From the NCBI GenBank assembly GCA_036275935.1, contig DASUCS010000351.1:1-9139 (forward strand): a DNA stretch of 9,139 bases, read 5' to 3'. Positions within the stretch are counted from its first letter, which is position 1. The number at the start of each line of letters is the position of its first letter. Both the position numbers and the translations under genes were made by a program. The stretch is from DASUCS01 sp036275935. Lineage in GTDB: Bacteria; Actinomycetota; Acidimicrobiia; Acidimicrobiales; JACDCH01. This document shows positions 6,228 through 9,139 of the stretch, piece after piece. The notes under the pieces are model-generated. The model was not told the origin of the DNA and did not search any database. It saw only the letters and a list, made by a program, of their open reading frames with translations.

Positions 6228-6746
6228 TCAGCTCGTCACCGCCGCGATGATGTCGTCGACGGCCGCGTCGGCGAGGGCGCGCATCTCGTCATCGGTGCGA
6301 TCTTGAATCGGGTGCGGGACGAACACGCGGGCCACGTCGTCGAAGCCGAGTGCCTTCGCCTGCGTCGCGGCGGCGACGACGAACTCCGACGACGCGATGA
6401 ACATCGAGGGCACGCCTCGGGCTTCCAGATCGACGATGTCGTGCACACTGCACGACGTGCAGGATCCTCAGTCGGCTAATGCTTCGATCACGACGTCGCA
6501 CGTCGTCGCGATCTCGTGACGCAGGTCGATGGGCGCCGGCTTGGTGAACGTCGGTTTCGCGAAGCGCGTCACCGTCGCGTTGCGCGCCGTCAGGAGCTCT
6601 TCCAACTGATCGAGGAAGACGTTGCCGCGGGCCTTGGAGATGTCGAGCAGACCGACCTTCAGCCCTGACAGCGACGCCGGTCGTGCCAGGCGCTCGCGAT
6701 GCGCGGGCGTCAGCTCGGAAGTTGGATCGAGCACCACGCGACTCAT
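6228..6746 (-). CDS. UGSC-family selenoprotein (in-frame TGA read as selenocysteine)
   Basis: A 172-residue protein whose codon 93 is TGA (6470-6468). Read as a stop, the gene falls into two pieces of 92 and 79 residues, but both lie in one uninterrupted frame. The junction reads ALAD-U-GSCTSCSVHD, the motif after which the UGSC (seleno)protein family is named. U93, C96 and C99 form UxxCxxC. The N-terminal half (GLKVGLLDISKARGN, then a helix LDQLEELL) looks like a Rossmann-type alpha/beta start. The C-terminal half (GVPSMFIASSEF... FVPHPIQD) continues that fold. The biochemical role of the family is, as far as I know, not established; a redox function at the Sec/Cys centre is inferred. The start is ATG 6746, with AGGGAG 8 bases upstream and a 4-base overlap (ATGA) with the preceding gene. 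It is the last gene of the operon. Decoding needs SelB, tRNA-Sec and SelD, none of which is in this window. Confidence 0.85.
6438..6456 (-). promoter_or_regulatory. SECIS-like hairpin directly downstream of the UGA
   Basis: Counting U of the UGA as 1, the arms GTCGTGCA (15-22) and TGCACGAC (26-33) pair perfectly around a GTG triloop. Bacterial SECIS elements lie just after the UGA inside the coding region and are bound by SelB. In E. coli fdhF the key loop bases are G23 and U24, and the 3' arm begins UGCAC at 26-30. Here G23 and U24 are likewise in the apical loop and bases 26-30 are also TGCAC. The bulged U17 of fdhF is not reproduced (C17, paired with G31). Assignment is by eye, without a folding run. 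Confidence 0.75.
6468..6470 (-). other. Selenocysteine codon UGA (Sec93)
   Basis: In-frame TGA flanked by GAC (Asp92) and GGA (Gly94). Conserved-looking protein sequence continues without a frameshift on both sides, and the residue falls exactly at U of the UGSC motif. The gene's true stop is also TGA (6230-6228), so stop usage alone does not distinguish them; motif position and the downstream hairpin do. Confidence 0.85.
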
Positions 6747-8167
6747 GATCGGATCTCCCTGGTCGTCGGCTGGCTCCCGGTCTCGCCGTTCGCCCAGCCC
6801 CCGATGATCGTCGAGAACAGCCCCGCCCCGCCACCGGCGTGTACCAGCAGCAGCCCGTCGGGACGGAACTTCGGGAGCTGCACGTCTTTGAACGCCTCGG
6901 GCACACCTTCGGTGATCCCGCCGGCGCCCCGAATGATCTCCGAGCCGTCGAGCAGCGTCAGCTCGTGCAGCCGCTCGGTCAGCTGTTCGCGGGTCCAACC
7001 CGCTTCCTTGAACACCCTCCCGTGTTCGGGACCGATGATCAGGATGGCGTCGAACACCATCGGCAGCTTCGGGTGCTGCACCGTCCGAAGGCACGCCGCG
7101 AACGAGCGGGCCAGCGACTCGGGGTCGCGCGACAGCTGATCGACGAGCCCGCGCGGGCCTTCACCGGGAAACAGCGTCACCGTGCTCTGGTCCGCGGTGT
7201 AGCCGCGCGCGACGTGCAACGGCTCGAACGGCGAGCCCTCCTCGTCCTCCGGGAAGCAGAACGAGAGCTTGCCTGGGTTTCCCTGCGTCGCGCGGTCGAC
7301 ACCTCCAGGGCGACCACCGCCGACGTTGCGAATCGTCAGTTGAAGCGCGCGCCCGATCGTCGAGTTGGCGCGGTTGCCCTGTCCGAGGACGTTCACGCCG
7401 GCGTTCATCCCGATCTTCTGACGGATCGGACCGTTCACGATCATCACCGGCCCCACGGGCATCGTCGTGGCGAGCACACCGTGCATGTTGAACTCGTCGG
7501 TGCACGCGGCCTCGACGGCTGCGAGCACGACCGGTAGGTACTCCGGCGCGCAACCCGCGAGGACTGCGTTGATCGCAACCTTCTCGACGGTGCACTCGAC
7601 GAGGTCCGGCGGCACGACGGCAACGATCTCGTCCGGCGCCCGTGTCGTGCCTTGCAGCATTCGCAAGACGCGGGTCTCGGTCGGCGGAACGACGGGCAGC
7701 CCGTCGCTCCAGCCGCGGTCGAACATCGCCTCGATGTCGTCTTCGAGATCCGCGAGCTCGACGCGCCGCGCCTTGAGTCGATGACCTTCGAAGCGCGCTC
7801 GCAGCTCGTCCACGAGCGACGGGTCGACGGAGAGCGAACCACAACCCGGACGCCAGTCCGGGAGCCCCGGTCCGAGATCACCGATGCCGGTGAACGTCTC
7901 CCACTCGTCGCGCTTCCATCCGACGATTCGCGACTGCTCGACTCCGTCGTCGACACGCAGCAACGTGGGCACTGTCTCGATGTCGTGGTGGTACGAGTAC
8001 GAAAGGTCGTGGTCGTGTTGCACCGTCCTGACCCCGGACGGGAACGACGGATCGTCCTGCGTGACGACTTCGAGCGAGACGCCGGAGTCGGCGTCCAACT
8101 GCTCGAGCACCGGCTCGATCAGCGAGCAGGTCGGGCAGTCGCGCTTGACGACCGCAACGAGCTTCAC
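6743..8167 (-). CDS. Thioredoxin-fold protein fused to uncharacterised 'DGLPVVPPT' domain
   Basis: A 474-residue two-part protein. Residues 1-~105 look like a thioredoxin/glutaredoxin fold: beta strand KLVAVVKRD, redox motif C11-P-T-C14, and VPT (66-68) with Pro67 as the expected cis-proline. A linker holds RPGCGSLSVDP (107-116). From about 140 to the end is a large domain I cannot assign a reaction to. Its landmarks are GWSDGLPVVPPTE (152-164), AINAVLAGCAPEYLPVVLAAV (198-218, highly conserved in character), IVNGPI (243-248), GQGNRANSTIGRAL (262-275), GNPGK (296-300) and a C-terminal HAGGGAGLFSTIIGGW (443-458). I recall this domain type only as an uncharacterised family seen near UGSC proteins. 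The start is GTG 8167, sharing GTGA with the hydrolase stop, and the gene ends in ATGA with the selenoprotein start. The likely role is electron delivery or partner to the selenoprotein (inference). No transmembrane segment or signal peptide is seen, so it is cytoplasmic. Confidence 0.78.
   Translation of the reverse strand: MKLVAVVKRDCPTCSLIEPVLEQLDADSGVSLEVVTQDDPSFPSGVRTVQHDHDLSYSYHHDIETVPTLLRVDDGVEQSRIVGWKRDEWETFTGIGDLGPGLPDWRPGCGSLSVDPSLVDELRARFEGHRLKARRVELADLEDDIEAMFDRGWSDGLPVVPPTETRVLRMLQGTTRAPDEIVAVVPPDLVECTVEKVAINAVLAGCAPEYLPVVLAAVEAACTDEFNMHGVLATTMPVGPVMIVNGPIRQKIGMNAGVNVLGQGNRANSTIGRALQLTIRNVGGGRPGGVDRATQGNPGKLSFCFPEDEEGSPFEPLHVARGYTADQSTVTLFPGEGPRGLVDQLSRDPESLARSFAACLRTVQHPKLPMVFDAILIIGPEHGRVFKEAGWTREQLTERLHELTLLDGSEIIRGAGGITEGVPEAFKDVQLPKFRPDGLLLVHAGGGAGLFSTIIGGWANGETGSQPTTREIRS
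6755..6760 (-). promoter_or_regulatory. Ribosome binding site of the selenoprotein
   Basis: AGGGAG lies 8 bases before the ATG at 6746, inside the end of the preceding gene. It is the best Shine-Dalgarno match in the operon and fixes the selenoprotein start. It also suggests that this gene can be initiated independently of the 4-base translational coupling. Confidence 0.6.
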
Positions 8168-9039
8168 CGCAGGAACTCGATGACGAGGTCGTTGTGCACC
8201 TTTGGCTGTTCGAGATGCAGGAAGTGCCCCGCATTGTCGATGTACTCGATGCGCTGGCCCGGGCCCTGCATGAACGTCTCCGCCAGCCGAGCGACCTCGA
8301 TGCCCATGCAACCGTCGTCGACGCCGTGCAGATACAGGTGCGGCTGCGACGGCGAGCCACCGCACGCATCCTCTTGCGTCTGCAGCTCCGGCACGGTGTG
8401 CTCGGCCGGGTTCAACGTGGCGCGGTAGTAGCCCAGGGCAGCGGTGAGGTGCGCCGGATCGCGCAGCGCATCCTTGACGTGGGCGATGTCCTCAGTGCCG
8501 TCGTAGCCCGGCGACCAGTCGTCCCACAGCCGATCGATGAACTCGAGGTCGTTCATGCCGACGACCATGTCGGACAACGGGCTCTGGAAGAAGAACATGT
8601 ACCAAGACCGACGCAGCTGCTGGTAGGTCAGGAACCCTTGCGCGACCGCGCCCGCCGGTGGGACCGCCGACGTCACGATCTTTCGGAACCGATTCGGTGC
8701 GACGACTGCAGCCCCTGTGGCGATCCGCGCACCCCAGTCGTGCCCGATGAGCACCGCGTCCCCGTCGCCGTCGAGGGCGTCGTGCAACGCCGTCACGTCG
8801 GTCACCGACGCGCCGTTCTGATAGCGGTTCTGCGGGTCGAGTCCGGTCGGCGCGTAGCCGCGCAGCCACGGTGCAACCGCGCGGTAGCCCGCAGCGGCCA
8901 ACTCAGGCAACAGGTGTCGCCACGTCCACGCGCTGTCCGGGAAGCCGTGCAGACAGATCGCCAGCGGACCTTCGTCGCCGCACGCGAGGTAGGCGAAGTC
9001 GATGCCGTTGAGGGTGACGCGACGTTCCGTTGGCTCCAT
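8164..9039 (-). CDS. Alpha/beta hydrolase, epoxide hydrolase-like
   Basis: A 291-residue alpha/beta-hydrolase. HGFPDSAWTWRHLLPEL (31-47) carries the HGFP oxyanion-hole motif. The nucleophile elbow is GHDWGA (99-104) with Asp101, the residue type used by epoxide hydrolases and haloalkane dehalogenases rather than the Ser of esterases. The general base is His272 in AGHFLHLEQP, and the acid is probably Asp241 or Asp242 in GVDDGCM. The cap has WYMFFFQSP (146-154) and YYR (204-206), matching the cap tyrosines that open the epoxide ring, which favours epoxide hydrolase over dehalogenase. No signal peptide, so cytoplasmic. The ATG at 9039 is chosen because homology starts within a few residues and a TATGAT box lies just upstream; a frame open to an ATG at 9129 would add 30 residues made of promoter repeats. 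First gene of the three-gene operon; its stop overlaps the next start (GTGA). The substrate is unknown and may be the same small molecule handled downstream. Confidence 0.88.
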   Translation of the reverse strand: MEPTERRVTLNGIDFAYLACGDEGPLAICLHGFPDSAWTWRHLLPELAAAGYRAVAPWLRGYAPTGLDPQNRYQNGASVTDVTALHDALDGDGDAVLIGHDWGARIATGAAVVAPNRFRKIVTSAVPPAGAVAQGFLTYQQLRRSWYMFFFQSPLSDMVVGMNDLEFIDRLWDDWSPGYDGTEDIAHVKDALRDPAHLTAALGYYRATLNPAEHTVPELQTQEDACGGSPSQPHLYLHGVDDGCMGIEVARLAETFMQGPGQRIEYIDNAGHFLHLEQPKVHNDLVIEFLR

Positions 9040-9048
9040 CGCCCGAGG

Positions 9049-9054
9049 ATCATA
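9049..9054 (-). promoter_or_regulatory. -10 box of the hydrolase/selenoprotein operon promoter
   Basis: TATGAT differs from TATAAT at one position and ends 9 bases before the ATG at 9039, so transcription would start within a few bases of the start codon (leaderless or nearly so). No Shine-Dalgarno precedes the ATG, which agrees. The -35 region is weak: GTGACT at 15 bases spacing, part of the inverted repeat, is the best candidate. Confidence 0.45.
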
Positions 9055-9061
9055 AGCGTGA

Positions 9062-9075
9062 GTGACATCAGTCAC
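9062..9075. promoter_or_regulatory. Inverted repeat, candidate operator
   Basis: GTGAC (9062-9066) and GTCAC (9071-9075) are a perfect 5-base inverted repeat around ATCA. It lies 7 bases upstream of the TATGAT box, over the -35 position, where a bound repressor would block RNA polymerase. No regulator gene is in the window to pair with it. Confidence 0.4.
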
Positions 9076-9083
9076 CTGGGGGG

Positions 9084-9123
9084 AACCTGCAGGCAACGCA
9101 GAAGTAACCTGCGGTGAACGCAG
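9084..9123. repeat. Pair of 18-base direct repeats upstream of the selenoprotein operon
   Basis: AACCTGCAGGCAACGCAG (9084-9101) and AACCTGCGGTGAACGCAG (9106-9123) agree at 15 of 18 positions and are spaced 22 bases apart, close to two helical turns. GGGGAAC occurs just before the first copy and again at 9133-9139, hinting that the array may continue past the window edge. Same-face spacing upstream of a promoter suggests an activator or repressor binding array. A coding origin is unlikely because the frame across it gives low-complexity sequence. Confidence 0.5.
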
Positions 9124-9139
9124 CAGCACGCAGGGGAAC

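Noticed and set aside
4861..6306. Arg-rich plus-strand frame overlapping the protease
   Set aside because: It is a +1 shadow of the repeat-coding region, has low complexity, and runs through the terminator into the convergent gene.
6228..6746. A pseudogene broken by a nonsense mutation, or two separate small genes (start near 6446)
   Set aside because: The TGA sits exactly at the U of UGSC, there is no frameshift, codon use is normal on both sides, and a SECIS-like hairpin follows. The candidate start at 6446 has no ribosome binding site and would begin in mid-fold.
8122..8137. A second selenocysteine in the CPTC motif of the thioredoxin-fold protein
   Set aside because: Both positions are encoded by TGC; no in-frame TGA occurs before the stop at 6745-6743.
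9040..9129. Thirty-residue N-terminal extension of the hydrolase starting at 9129
   Set aside because: The extension encodes duplicated SPQVT stretches created by the DNA repeats, has no homology character, and would place the TATGAT box inside the gene.

Overview
The window looks like chromosomal DNA of a high-GC actinobacterium. The DNA is G+C-rich by eye, third codon positions are mostly G or C, GTG starts are frequent, genes overlap by 4 bases (GTGA or ATGA), and several starts lack a Shine-Dalgarno sequence and sit just after a -10-like hexamer. The DWDGNGT-type repeats in the protease and the general gene content suggest an Acidimicrobiia-like lineage. That placement is inference. I see no tRNA, rRNA, insertion sequence or CRISPR array.

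Layout. (1) 1-91, minus: the first 30 codons of a secreted protein that runs off the left edge; they read as a clear signal peptide. (2) 157-1740, minus: a long acyl-CoA dehydrogenase with an N-terminal extension, resembling (2S)-methylsuccinyl-CoA dehydrogenase. Only 31 bases separate it from a divergent plus-strand block: (3) a single-domain MaoC hydratase (1772-2296), (4) a class I SAM methyltransferase (2293-3045), (5) a short MutY adenine glycosylase (3024-3908) and (6) a secreted subtilisin-family (S8) protease with four C-terminal repeats of about 46 residues (3905-6169). These four genes overlap one another and look like one transcript. (7) 6170-6227: a short convergent gap with a perfect 8-bp hairpin. 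(8) 6228-9039, minus: a compact three-gene operon, transcribed right to left, of an epoxide-hydrolase-like alpha/beta hydrolase, a thioredoxin-fold protein fused to a large 'DGLPVVPPT' domain, and a UGSC-family selenoprotein. (9) 9040-9139: the operon's promoter region, with a TATGAT box, an inverted repeat and a pair of 18-base direct repeats.

The most notable content is the right-hand operon. Its last gene is interrupted by an in-frame TGA that would normally be taken as a stop, splitting it into two fragments. The frame is open on both sides. The TGA falls exactly at the U of a UGSC motif (ALAD-U-GSCTSC). A perfect 8-bp hairpin begins 12 bases after the UGA and carries G and U at positions 23 and 24 of its apical loop, the register known for the E. 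coli fdhF SECIS. I therefore annotate one 172-residue selenoprotein. Its UxxCxxC arrangement, the CPTC thioredoxin motif encoded just upstream, and the 4-base overlaps linking all three genes suggest a coupled redox system acting on a small molecule that is not yet known.

The dehydrogenase/hydratase pair fits adjacent oxidation and hydration steps on branched C5 acyl-CoA esters (ethylmalonyl-CoA pathway style). The methyltransferase, MutY and protease downstream look like an economical co-transcribed set rather than one pathway.
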